Source of the DNA: Propionibacterium sp.
GTDB lineage: Bacteria > Actinomycetota > Actinomycetes > Propionibacteriales > Propionibacteriaceae
DNA length: 9,564 bases
Direction of reading: 5' to 3'
NCBI GenBank assembly: GCA_012719335.1
Contig: JAAYAO010000171.1
Location: 1-9,564 of the forward strand
In this document: piece by piece, positions 1-5,613 of the stretch
Position numbering within the stretch: position 1 is the stretch's first letter
Layout of the letters: each line of letters starts with the position of its first letter
The notes under the pieces: generated by a model
Told to the model about the DNA's origin: nothing
The model's database searches: none
The model's input: the letters and a program-made list of their open reading frames with translations, nothing else
Position numbers and translations under genes: made by a program

Positions 1-1064
1 CCGCACAACTGAGCGAGAGTTCGCGGGCGGCGTCCGCAATGGCCGGGGCCTTGCTGGGGGTGGCATTCCTGGTGCGGGGCCTGGGCGACATGGCCTCGCC
101 CGGTGGCAGCACCTTGTCATGGTTCTCCCCACTGGGCTGGTCATTGCAGACGGCACCATATGTCCTGAATCACTGGTGGCCGTTGTGGCTGCTCGTCGCG
201 CTCACCGCCTGCTCGGTGGGTGTCGCTTTCCTCCTGCAGTCGCGGCGCGATCTCGGGATTGGCTGGCTGCGTGCCGGCCGGGGCCGTCCGCATGCCCGAG
301 CACACCTGGGTTCCCCGTTCGGTCTGGCCTGGCGGTTACAGCGTGGGGCGTTGCTCGGTTGGGCGGCGGCGATCGTGGTGTTCGCCCTGATCGATGGGGG
401 CTTCGCACAGACCATGTTGGACGCGGCAGCGGAGATGCCGCCGATACTGACCGACATGTTCGGGGGCACGGCCGGGCTCGCGGACGGGTACGCGGCCTTC
501 CTGGCCGAGTACAGCGGGTATCTGGCGGTGGCCCATGTGGTGTTCGCCGCACACATCCTGACGGGCGAGGAACAGTCGGGTCGGGCCGATGCGGTGTTGG
601 CCACCCCCACCAGTCGGATCTCCTGGGCCGGCACGCACTACCTGGTGATCGCGATGGGCGTGGTGGCGGTTTTGACAGTCGCCGGACTGGCCTCGGGAGT
701 GGCCTTCGCCGCGGTGACCGCGGATACCGCGATGATCGGCACCCTCATTGCGGCCCATCTGAACCTGGTGCCGGCCGTGTGGGTGATGGTGGCCCTGATG
801 GCGGTGCTGTTCGGCTGGGCACCGAGGCTGTTGACGGTGGTGGGCTGGGTGGCGGCGGGCATGGTGTTCTTCTTCGGACTGTTCGCCCGCATCATGGATC
901 TGCCCGAGTGGGTGATCGGCCTGTCACCGTTGAGCCACCCCGCACAGCTTCCGGTCGAGGATTTCTCGGCCACCCCGCTACTGGTCCTCACCCTGATCAC
1001 GGCGGCCGGAGTGGGCCTGGGGCTGATCGGGTTGCGGCGGCGCCAGATCATGAACCGCGCCTGA
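1..1064 (+). CDS. ABC-2 type exporter permease, 5' end outside window
   Basis: Membrane subunit of an ABC exporter, most like the large actinobacterial permeases annotated as exporters of polyketide antibiotics or multidrugs; its partner ATPase would be encoded outside the window. The frame is open from base 3, and the residues before the first ATG (base 39), LSESSRAASAMAGALLGVAF, fit this family, so that ATG is internal and the gene begins upstream. About 353 residues are visible, against roughly 520-540 for the family. Hydrophobic helices are seen near residues 14-30, 55-75, 115-130, 170-185, 210-235, 245-270, 280-300 and 325-345 of the visible part. The loop EEQSGRADAVLATPTSR after a helix is a family hallmark. 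The end is a basic tail, LRRRQIMNRA. The substrate cannot be told. The family call is firm; the function is inferred. Confidence 0.85.
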   Translation, partial: AQLSESSRAASAMAGALLGVAFLVRGLGDMASPGGSTLSWFSPLGWSLQTAPYVLNHWWPLWLLVALTACSVGVAFLLQSRRDLGIGWLRAGRGRPHARAHLGSPFGLAWRLQRGALLGWAAAIVVFALIDGGFAQTMLDAAAEMPPILTDMFGGTAGLADGYAAFLAEYSGYLAVAHVVFAAHILTGEEQSGRADAVLATPTSRISWAGTHYLVIAMGVVAVLTVAGLASGVAFAAVTADTAMIGTLIAAHLNLVPAVWVMVALMAVLFGWAPRLLTVVGWVAAGMVFFFGLFARIMDLPEWVIGLSPLSHPAQLPVEDFSATPLLVLTLITAAGVGLGLIGLRRRQIMNRA

Positions 1065-1074
1065 CCCCGTCAGG
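1060..1074. terminator. short inverted repeat over the permease stop codon
   Basis: CCTGAC-ccc-GTCAGG, six-base arms with a three-base loop, overlaps the stop codon of the permease. It lies between two convergent genes only 54 bases apart. There is no T run, so it is at best a weak factor-independent terminator. Role inferred from position. Confidence 0.3.
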
Positions 1075-1118
1075 GGCCCCGGGAGCGGGCGACCGCCGGG
1101 GGAACCGGCCGGATCGCG

Positions 1119-1274
1119 TCAGGCCTTGCGGCGGCCGGTGACCAGGTTGACGATCAGGATGATCGCGGCCACGACCAGCAGCAGATGGATCAGGCCACCG
1201 ATGATGTCGATGATGAAGCCGATCAGCCACACGGCCACGACGATCGCGAGAATGATCCACAGAATCCGAGCCAT
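1119..1274 (-). CDS. lmo0937/DUF5670-type small membrane protein
   Basis: A 51-residue, very hydrophobic protein: a first helix near residues 4-26 (ILWIILAIVVAVWLIGFII), a short GG turn at 26-27, a second helix near 28-45 and a basic end, TGRRKA. The GG-LIH-LLLVVA...INLVTGRR pattern matches the lmo0937 family membrane proteins, which are about 50 residues long and of unknown function; they are common near stress genes. The start is supported by a GAGAGGA ribosome binding site five bases upstream of the ATG. The gene stands alone, convergent with the permease and divergent from the ArsR gene. Confidence 0.8.
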   Translation of the reverse strand: MARILWIILAIVVAVWLIGFIIDIIGGLIHLLLVVAAIILIVNLVTGRRKA

Positions 1275-1361
1275 CTTTTCCTCTCATAGAGCGTTTCCCC
1301 GACCCTACCCGGCCCGACGGGCTCGAGTCGCCGCCGTACCCGCTGTGACCCACCTCATCGC

Positions 1362-1405
1362 ATGAACATATTGCGATTTATTGATAGATGTGATCCACTG
1401 GGGGT
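1362..1405 (+). promoter_or_regulatory. AT-rich leader with candidate ArsR operator
   Basis: This is the most AT-rich stretch of the left half, directly before the ArsR start. It contains ACAT at 1366-1369 and ATGT at 1388-1391, forming an imperfect inverted repeat with a further TGAACATAT half-site resembling those bound by SmtB/CzrA-type repressors. A repressor site here would give autoregulation by metal. The symmetry is incomplete and no clear -35/-10 pair can be named, so the operator is an inference from position and composition. The ribosome binding site is only a G5 run, 1400-1404, very close to the ATG. Confidence 0.4.
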
Positions 1406-2032
1406 ATGCCCAAGGAACCGGGGTTGGACCGAGCGGCCGAGCTGTTCAAAGTGCTCGGCAATGAGTCACCCCTGTGGTTGGTCCGGTTGCTCGACGGGGG
1501 GCCGATGACCGTCGGCGCCCTCACCGAGGCAACCGGAATGTCCCAACCGTTGGTGTCGCAGCACCTCAAGACGTTGCGTCAGACCGGCCTGGTCACCGCG
1601 AACCGGCAGGGCAAGACCGTGACCTACACGATTGCCGACGAGCACGTCACCCACGTCGTGGCCGATGCGCTCATCCATGTGCACGAACCCACGCCCCGAT
1701 CTCGAGGCCTGACCCCGAGGAAAGCAGGAATCATCATGTCCGACACCCACACCCAGGCCGAACACACCGTCACCGAGCACGAACACGGTGAGGGCTGCGG
1801 CCACGAAGCCGTCCAGCACGGCGACCACGTCGACTACCTCCACGACGGGCACCGCCACGCCCTGCACGGCGACCACTACGACGAACACGACGCCCCGGCC
1901 GAACACACCGTCGCCGAACACGAACACGGCGAGGGCTGCGGCCACGAAGCCGTCCAACACGGCGACCACGTCGACTACCTCCACGACGGCCACCGCCACG
2001 CCCTGCACGGCGACCACTACGACGAACACTGA
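1406..2032 (+). CDS. SmtB-like ArsR zinc sensor read through into a His-rich tail
   Basis: As written, one 208-residue frame. Residues 1-94 are a winged-helix ArsR/SmtB repressor: LFKVLGNESPLWLVRLL, recognition helix SQPLVSQHLKTLRQTGLV (46-63) and wing ANRQGKTVTYTI. The last helix carries D78, H80, H91 and E94, exactly the spacing of the SmtB alpha-5 zinc site (D-x-H-x10-H-x2-E), so zinc or cobalt sensing is likely; de-repression on metal binding is the family rule. Residues 95-110 look like translated non-coding sequence, because they cover the ribosome binding site of the next cistron. Residues 111-208 are a His-rich metal-binding region with 24 His and 2 Cys in two 43-residue copies. Removing one C from the C4 run at 1694-1697 would end the repressor as HEPTPDLEA at a TGA at 1710-1712. 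So this is either a real fusion, a frameshift, or a sequencing error. Confidence 0.8.
   Translation: MPKEPGLDRAAELFKVLGNESPLWLVRLLDGGPMTVGALTEATGMSQPLVSQHLKTLRQTGLVTANRQGKTVTYTIADEHVTHVVADALIHVHEPTPRSRGLTPRKAGIIMSDTHTQAEHTVTEHEHGEGCGHEAVQHGDHVDYLHDGHRHALHGDHYDEHDAPAEHTVAEHEHGEGCGHEAVQHGDHVDYLHDGHRHALHGDHYDEH
1717..1729 (+). promoter_or_regulatory. internal ribosome binding site for the His-rich cistron
   Basis: GAGGAAAG followed by AGGA ends six bases before the ATG at 1736, inside the ArsR reading frame. Such a good site is not expected in the middle of a protein linker. It supports independent translation of the His-rich part. Confidence 0.6.
1736..2032 (+). CDS. His-rich metal-binding protein (internal start, same frame)
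   Basis: A 98-residue soluble, acidic, histidine-rich protein starting MSDTHTQAEHT, translated from its own ribosome binding site. Each 43-residue copy holds twelve His and one Cys in the pattern GEGCGHEAVQHGDHVDYL followed by HDGHRHALHGDHYDEH. Small His-rich proteins of this kind sit next to zinc-responsive ArsR genes in actinobacteria, sometimes labelled 'zinc transporter permease' although they have no membrane segment, and none is visible here. A zinc-buffering or storage role is an inference from composition and from the SmtB-like neighbour. It could be made alone, as part of the fusion, or both. Confidence 0.6.
   Translation: MSDTHTQAEHTVTEHEHGEGCGHEAVQHGDHVDYLHDGHRHALHGDHYDEHDAPAEHTVAEHEHGEGCGHEAVQHGDHVDYLHDGHRHALHGDHYDEH
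1760..2029 (+). repeat. tandem 129-bp duplication in the His-rich gene
   Basis: Copy 1 is 1760-1888 and copy 2 is 1901-2029, separated by twelve bases encoding DAPA, so the period is 141 bases. The copies differ at five positions, four of them silent; the one change is Thr123 against Ala170. Such identity means a recent duplication or ongoing gene conversion. It doubles the metal-binding capacity without shifting the frame. Confidence 0.9.
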
Positions 2033-2036
2033 TCGG

Positions 2037-2051
2037 GGGCCCACCGGGCCC
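2037..2051 (+). terminator. GGGCCC-acc-GGGCCC hairpin after the His-rich gene
   Basis: Six-base arms, three-base loop, five bases after the stop codon of the His-rich gene. No T tract follows (only TT), so termination strength is uncertain. Confidence 0.35.
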
Positions 2052-2065
2052 TTCGACCCCAACGA

Positions 2066-2102
2066 CGGCCGGCCGCGGCTCAGATCCAGCCGCGGTCGGC
2101 CG
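2066..2102. terminator. long hairpin between convergent genes, overlapping a stop codon
   Basis: Arms 2066-2080 and 2088-2102 pair over 15 bases with one mismatch (a G-U pair on the plus-strand RNA) around a seven-base loop. The stop codon of the response regulator (2080-2082) lies in the hairpin, so the stem includes its last codons. The site sits between the convergent ArsR/His-rich and response-regulator genes. It is the strongest stem in this part of the window, but it lacks a T tract. Confidence 0.5.
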
Positions 2103-2685
2103 CAATGCTGACCGCTTCGTGCCGGTTGGCCGCGCCCAGTTTGGCCACCGCCGCACTCAGGTAGTTGCGCACGGTGCCCTTCGACAGGGCGACACGTTCG
2201 GCGATCTCCTCGACCGGGGCGCCGTCGCGGGCATAGGCCAGCACATCGGCCTCCCGCGGTGACAGGGGTGAATCGCCGGCCCCGATCGCCTCGGCGGCCA
2301 GTTCGGGGTCGACGTGACGGCCACCGGCGGCCACGGTGCGCACCACCTCGGCCAGGGTCGCCGCCGACACCGTCTTGGGCAGGAACCCCCGCACCCCCGC
2401 GGCCAGCGCCGCCTTCAGATAGCCGGGTCGGCCGTGCGAGGTGACGATGATGCAGCGACAGTCGGGCAGCTCGCTCGCCAGCGTGCGGGCCACCGCGATG
2501 CCGTCGGGGTCGGGCATCTGCAGGTCGAGCAGGGCGACGTCCGGTTGGTGCTTTCTCGCCGCGGCCAGGGCTTCGGCACCCGAGGCCGCCCGGGCCACCA
2601 CCTCGATGTCGTCCTCCAGGGTCAGCAGCCCGGCGAGGGCGTCGCGGATCAGGTTCTCGTCGTCGGCGAGCAGCACGCGGATCAT
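2080..2685 (-). CDS. NarL/FixJ-type response regulator
   Basis: Cytoplasmic transcription regulator of 201 residues, phosphorylated by the kinase encoded just upstream. The receiver domain is residues 1-120: acidic pair D8/D9, phosphoacceptor D54 in ALLDLQMPDPDG, T82 and K104 (FLPKT). A LuxR/GerE helix-turn-helix follows at about 140-195 (LSPREADVLAYARDG, then IAERVALSKGTVRNYLSAAV). All key receiver residues are present. The ATG overlaps the kinase stop codon (ATGA), and AGGAGGT lies a few bases upstream, so it is translationally coupled. Closest in kind to DesR/LiaR-like regulators of membrane-stress systems; the target genes are unknown, with autoregulation of the operon the obvious possibility. 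Confidence 0.93.
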   Translation of the reverse strand: MIRVLLADDENLIRDALAGLLTLEDDIEVVARAASGAEALAAARKHQPDVALLDLQMPDPDGIAVARTLASELPDCRCIIVTSHGRPGYLKAALAAGVRGFLPKTVSAATLAEVVRTVAAGGRHVDPELAAEAIGAGDSPLSPREADVLAYARDGAPVEEIAERVALSKGTVRNYLSAAVAKLGAANRHEAVSIAADRGWI

Positions 2686-3857
2686 CCGGTGACCTCCTGG
2701 TGGATGGGGATGGAGGCGGTGAGTACGAACCAGTCACCGTCCCGTTCGGCTTCCAGTGTGCCGCCCACCGCGGCCAACCGTTCGGTCATCGAGGTCAGGC
2801 CGGTGCCGGTCGAGGTCGTCGCGGACGGGGCGCCGGCACCGTCGTTGGTCAGGGTCAGGGCCACCTCGTCTTCGGCCACCGAGGTGGTGATCGTGACCCG
2901 GGCGGCCTTGGAGTGGCGCAGCACGTTGGTGACGCCCTCGCGGATCACCCAGGCCAGGGTCGGGGCCCACTCCCGGGGCACCTCGTCCCCGGCGATCACG
3001 CAATCGATACCGGCCGAGGACAACAGGGCCCGGGCCCCGGTGAGTTCGTCCTCCCAGCCGGCGGTACGTTCCCCGCGAACCACCCGGCGCACCTCTGCGC
3101 CGGCCGAGTTCGCGATCCGGCGGATGTGGGCCATCTCGTCGGCCGCCCGATCGTGGTGGCCGCGCCGGGACAGTTCGGTGGCCAGTTCGGATTTCACCGA
3201 GATCGTCGCCAGGGTGCGTCCGAAAACATCGTGCAGGTCGCGGGAGATTCGCAGGCGTTCCTCCGCCAGCACCAGTTGGGCCTCGGTTTCATGGGCCTGT
3301 TGCAGTTGCCGCAGCACCCGCAGCATCCAGCCGCTGGACCAGGCCGCCCACAGGGTGAAGACGGCGAAGGCCGCGGCCGGCAGTGCCCCGACGACCCCGA
3401 AGATCGCCAGCACACCGGCGAGCACCACCACCGCGGCGGTGATCACCAGGGTGGTGCGGATGCCGAGGGCCGGGCTGAGCGCCGCCATCGCCAGGGCGGT
3501 CGGCATGAATGCGACCACCACCACGCCCGGGATACCGTCCAGCAACAGCACCATGGCCGCCGTCATCACGATCAGGGAGATAACCCAGCCGACGATGAAC
3601 ACGGGCGAGAAGGGGCGACGCGGCCCGATCACCGCGTCCAGACTGCGCTTGGCGACCACCACGTTGAACGCGGTCACCACCAGGGACGCGGCGAACGCGC
3701 CGAGAGCGGCGGGCAGCAGCTCGCGATTGCTCGAGGCGCCGACCGCGATCGCGCCGGCCTGGATCGGTAGGACGGCCATCAGGATGTACAGCGTCCAGCG
3801 CACGTAGAGTTCGAACCTACGTGCGCTGATCACCGGCCAGGCCTGCATCGTCCTCAT
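2682..3857 (-). CDS. DesK-type membrane sensor histidine kinase
   Basis: A 391-residue kinase that should phosphorylate the adjoining response regulator. The N-terminal 170 residues hold about five or six hydrophobic helices (ALGAFAASLVVTAFNVVVA, VFIVGWVISLIVMTAAMVLL and others) with no large extracellular loop, so it probably senses something in or at the membrane. A short linker with LRQLQQAHETEAQLVLAEER leads to the HisKA_3 motif RISRDLHDVFGRTLATIS with phosphoacceptor H209. The HATPase part has the N box with N311 (EGVTNVLRHS) and a G box GTGLTSMTERLAAVGGTL. The frame is open for 75 more codons upstream, but those overlap the CPBP gene and are low-quality protein. The ATG at 3857 gives an ATGA overlap with the CPBP stop. 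An alternative start is the ATG three codons later. Confidence 0.92.
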   Translation of the reverse strand: MRTMQAWPVISARRFELYVRWTLYILMAVLPIQAGAIAVGASSNRELLPAALGAFAASLVVTAFNVVVAKRSLDAVIGPRRPFSPVFIVGWVISLIVMTAAMVLLLDGIPGVVVVAFMPTALAMAALSPALGIRTTLVITAAVVVLAGVLAIFGVVGALPAAAFAVFTLWAAWSSGWMLRVLRQLQQAHETEAQLVLAEERLRISRDLHDVFGRTLATISVKSELATELSRRGHHDRAADEMAHIRRIANSAGAEVRRVVRGERTAGWEDELTGARALLSSAGIDCVIAGDEVPREWAPTLAWVIREGVTNVLRHSKAARVTITTSVAEDEVALTLTNDGAGAPSATTSTGTGLTSMTERLAAVGGTLEAERDGDWFVLTASIPIHQEVTG

Positions 3858-4777
3858 TCTGCCAGCGCTGCCCGCGGGGTGCGCCACCACACGATCAGGG
3901 CCAACACCAGCAACACCGCACAGGGAATCAGCATCACCGCCGAGGCCGCGCCGGCCGACCGGTCGAAGCCCGCGTTGATGTCCTGCTGCAGGGCGACCGC
4001 GATGGTGAACGAGAGCGCGTTGTTGACCGCATGCAGCACCACGGCGGCCTCCACCCCGCCGGTGCGCCAGGTGATGATGCACAGCGCGACGCCGAAGGTG
4101 AAGTAGTACAGGTTCAGCCAGGGGTCGAGTGCGAAGTGGGCGACCATGAACAGCAGGCTGCTCACCACGATGCCGAGCACCAGCCCGACCCGGGGGCCGC
4201 GTCCCCAGCTCGCCGCGATCCGGAAGGCCAGGCCACGGAAGGCGTACTCCTCACCCATCGACTGCAGGGGCACCAGGGTCAGCGCGATGACGATGTAGGC
4301 CAGCGCGTCGCCGACGCCGTACTCGATGGTCGGCTGGGGGCCCATCAGCGGGTAGACCACCTGCAGCAGTGCCCACAGGGGCAGGACGATCACGATGGTG
4401 CGACCGAACACGTCCCAGCGGAACCGGTTGACGATCGAGTGCAGCGACACCATCGGCACCTTGAAGAACCACTTCTGCAACAACATGCTGTACGGCGTCA
4501 GGGCGGCCAGGCCGAGCATCGCGCCGGCCAGGGTGATCGGGGTGATCGTGTCGGCCATCTCGCCCCGGATCGCGGTATCGATCGCCATCGCGATCAGCCC
4601 GAAGAACAGCGAGAAGACCAGCATCCCGATCATCAGCAGCACCAGCGCGACGATGCCCCGCCAGGCCTTGGGACGCTCCAGCACCAGGCGTTGGTGGTAC
4701 TCGTGCGGCACCGGCGCGGTGCGAGCCGGCGCGGGTGCCGGCGGGACGGGGGGTGCGACGTTGGCTGTGGTGTTCAT
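3854..4777 (-). CDS. CPBP-family intramembrane metalloprotease homologue
   Basis: A 307-residue polytopic membrane protein of the CAAX-protease/bacteriocin-processing (Abi) family. The N-terminus is a Pro/Ala-rich cytoplasmic stretch (residues 6-24), then about eight helices. The family motifs are intact: EExxxR as E176, E177, R181; FxxxH as F210 and H214; HxxxN as H249 and N253. A metal-dependent active site is therefore possible. Substrates of bacterial members are mostly unknown. The start is supported by a GGAAGGTGG site. Being first in a coupled operon with a kinase and response regulator suggests it shapes, or is controlled by, the signal that pair detects. The family call is sure, the catalytic role is not. 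Confidence 0.9.
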   Translation of the reverse strand: MNTTANVAPPVPPAPAPARTAPVPHEYHQRLVLERPKAWRGIVALVLLMIGMLVFSLFFGLIAMAIDTAIRGEMADTITPITLAGAMLGLAALTPYSMLLQKWFFKVPMVSLHSIVNRFRWDVFGRTIVIVLPLWALLQVVYPLMGPQPTIEYGVGDALAYIVIALTLVPLQSMGEEYAFRGLAFRIAASWGRGPRVGLVLGIVVSSLLFMVAHFALDPWLNLYYFTFGVALCIITWRTGGVEAAVVLHAVNNALSFTIAVALQQDINAGFDRSAGAASAVMLIPCAVLLVLALIVWWRTPRAALAE

Positions 4778-4832
4778 GTATCCACCTTCCCGCAGATTGC
4801 GGCGCTCCCCCGGTGTCGGTGATCACGACTAT

Positions 4833-4870
4833 TGATGAGGGCATCAGCATCTGACGATGACATTTGTCAT
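4833..4870 (-). promoter_or_regulatory. operator region for the CPBP-kinase-regulator operon
   Basis: A perfect palindrome ATGACA-tt-TGTCAT occupies 4857-4870. A second inverted repeat TGATG-aggg-CATCA is at 4833-4846, with CATC-tgac-GATG (4848-4859) bridging them. They lie 56-93 bases upstream of the CPBP start on the minus strand. Paired palindromes upstream of an operon ending in a NarL-type regulator are the usual layout for autoregulation; the assignment to this regulator is inference. I cannot name a convincing -10 box. Confidence 0.45.
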
Positions 4871-4899
4871 GGCCCCGGCGCTGCGGAGCGTGGACCCCA

Positions 4900-4923
4900 G
4901 AGGTATGGGTGCGTGAATACCTC
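4900..4923. repeat. 7-10-7 inverted repeat GAGGTAT...ATACCTC
   Basis: Perfect seven-base arms (GAGGTAT at 4900-4906, ATACCTC at 4917-4923) around a ten-base spacer, alone in the 233-base gap between the CPBP operon and parD. No gene adjoins it closely, and the binding protein is unknown. It is a possible operator or a short RNA hairpin. Confidence 0.4.
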
Positions 4924-4974
4924 GACGATCGGGCCGCAGTGTGTAGGGCGCTGTCTTGGCACCACCTGGAGGAG

Positions 4975-4989
4975 TAGGATGAAATCCTA
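4975..4989 (+). promoter_or_regulatory. parDE promoter/operator palindrome TAGGAT-gaa-ATCCTA
   Basis: Perfect six-base arms, three-base spacer, ending 21 bases before the parD ATG. TAGGAT itself looks like a -10 box, so a ParD dimer bound here would block the promoter, as ribbon-helix-helix antitoxins generally do. A TTGGCA at 4956-4961 is too close to be its -35. Confidence 0.55.
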
Positions 4990-5010
4990 TCCCCGAGAGG
5001 AGTGTCGACC

Positions 5011-5280
5011 ATGCGGACGACGCGTCAGTTGAGCATCACCCTCCCCAACGACATGGCCGACGAGCTACGCGACCGCGTGCGGTCGGGCGCTTACGCCAGC
5101 GAAAGCGAAGTCATCCGCGACGGTCTGCGCACATTGTTCGCTCGCGACCGAGCGGTCGAGGCATGGCTGCGGGAAGAGGTCGCTGCTTCCTACGACGCGT
5201 TGATGGCCGATCCGAAGGACGTGCTGACCGCTGACGAGGTTCGTGCACACCTCGCGACAAGGCATACCACCCGCCGGTGA
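5011..5280 (+). CDS. parD: ParD-family antitoxin
   Basis: An 89-residue ribbon-helix-helix antitoxin that binds DNA and neutralises the ParE toxin. Residues 1-45 form the DNA-binding fold (RQLSITLPNDMADELRDRV strand and helix A, then SGAYASESEVIRDGLRTLF). Residues 50-85 are a charged tail that would wrap the toxin. The ATG at 5011 is preferred: GAGAGGAG (4995-5002) sits eight bases upstream. The in-frame GTG at 5002 overlaps that same site and so is a poor start. The gene ends in a GTGA overlap with parE, so the two are translated together. The length is normal. Confidence 0.92.
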   Translation: MRTTRQLSITLPNDMADELRDRVRSGAYASESEVIRDGLRTLFARDRAVEAWLREEVAASYDALMADPKDVLTADEVRAHLATRHTTRR

Positions 5281-5594
5281 ACGGCTACCGTGTCGTGTTC
5301 CGACACGACGCTCTACACCAGCTCCGCGAGCTGTACGACTACATCGCCGACAACGGCTCGCCGGATATCGCTGCGAGATACACCGACGCCATCGTCGCCT
5401 ACTGCGAGGGACTGGCGGATTTCCCCCATCGTGGAAGTGCACGTGATGACATTCGGCCGGGTCTGCGCACGGTTGGCTTCAAGAAGCGCGTCGTCATCGC
5501 GTTCGCCGTTCTCGATGACACCGTAGCGATCCTCGGGATCTTCTATGGCGGAAGCGATTACGAGGCTTTTCTCGCCGAAACCGACTTCGAGTGA
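5277..5594 (+). CDS. parE: ParE/RelE-superfamily toxin
   Basis: A 105-residue toxin of the RelE/ParE fold, starting at a GTG overlapping the parD stop. Seen: N-terminal strand YRVVFRHDALHQL, the helix pair LRELYDYIADNGSPDIAARYTDAIV, then the family core FPHRGSARDDIRPGLRT, VGFKKRVVIAFAVLDDTVAILGIFYGG and a C-terminal acidic tail. ParE toxins usually poison DNA gyrase, but this superfamily also holds mRNA interferases, so the target is inferred only from the ParD partner. It looks full length and undamaged. Its own ribosome binding site is weak, in keeping with coupling. Confidence 0.9.
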   Translation: MNGYRVVFRHDALHQLRELYDYIADNGSPDIAARYTDAIVAYCEGLADFPHRGSARDDIRPGLRTVGFKKRVVIAFAVLDDTVAILGIFYGGSDYEAFLAETDFE

Positions 5595-5613
5595 CCTGCC
5601 CGGGTTGCCGCGC

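Noticed and set aside
119..1141. Long plus-strand frame overlapping the ABC permease
   Set aside because: Gly/Arg-rich product in a shifted frame of a clear membrane protein; a high-GC shadow.
1048..1353. 101-residue minus-strand frame across the small membrane-protein gene
   Set aside because: Low-complexity Arg/Gly/Asp product; the shifted frame encoding the 51-residue lmo0937-type protein has a ribosome binding site and a family match.
1760..2029. CRISPR-like or minisatellite array
   Set aside because: Only two long copies, both coding, with a twelve-base spacer; this is a gene-internal duplication.
1466..2737. 423-residue minus-strand frame opposite the ArsR/His-rich gene
   Set aside because: Valine runs come from reading the His-rich repeats antisense, and the rest is an Arg/Pro-rich shadow of the response regulator.
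2314..3807. 497-residue plus-strand frame antisense to the kinase and regulator
   Set aside because: No fold-like pattern, Ser/Thr/Arg-rich; the minus-strand frame holds all kinase motifs.
4832..4850. FNR box near TTGATGAGGGCATCAG
   Set aside because: The spacer is six, not four, bases and the right half is not TCAA; better read as part of the palindrome cluster.
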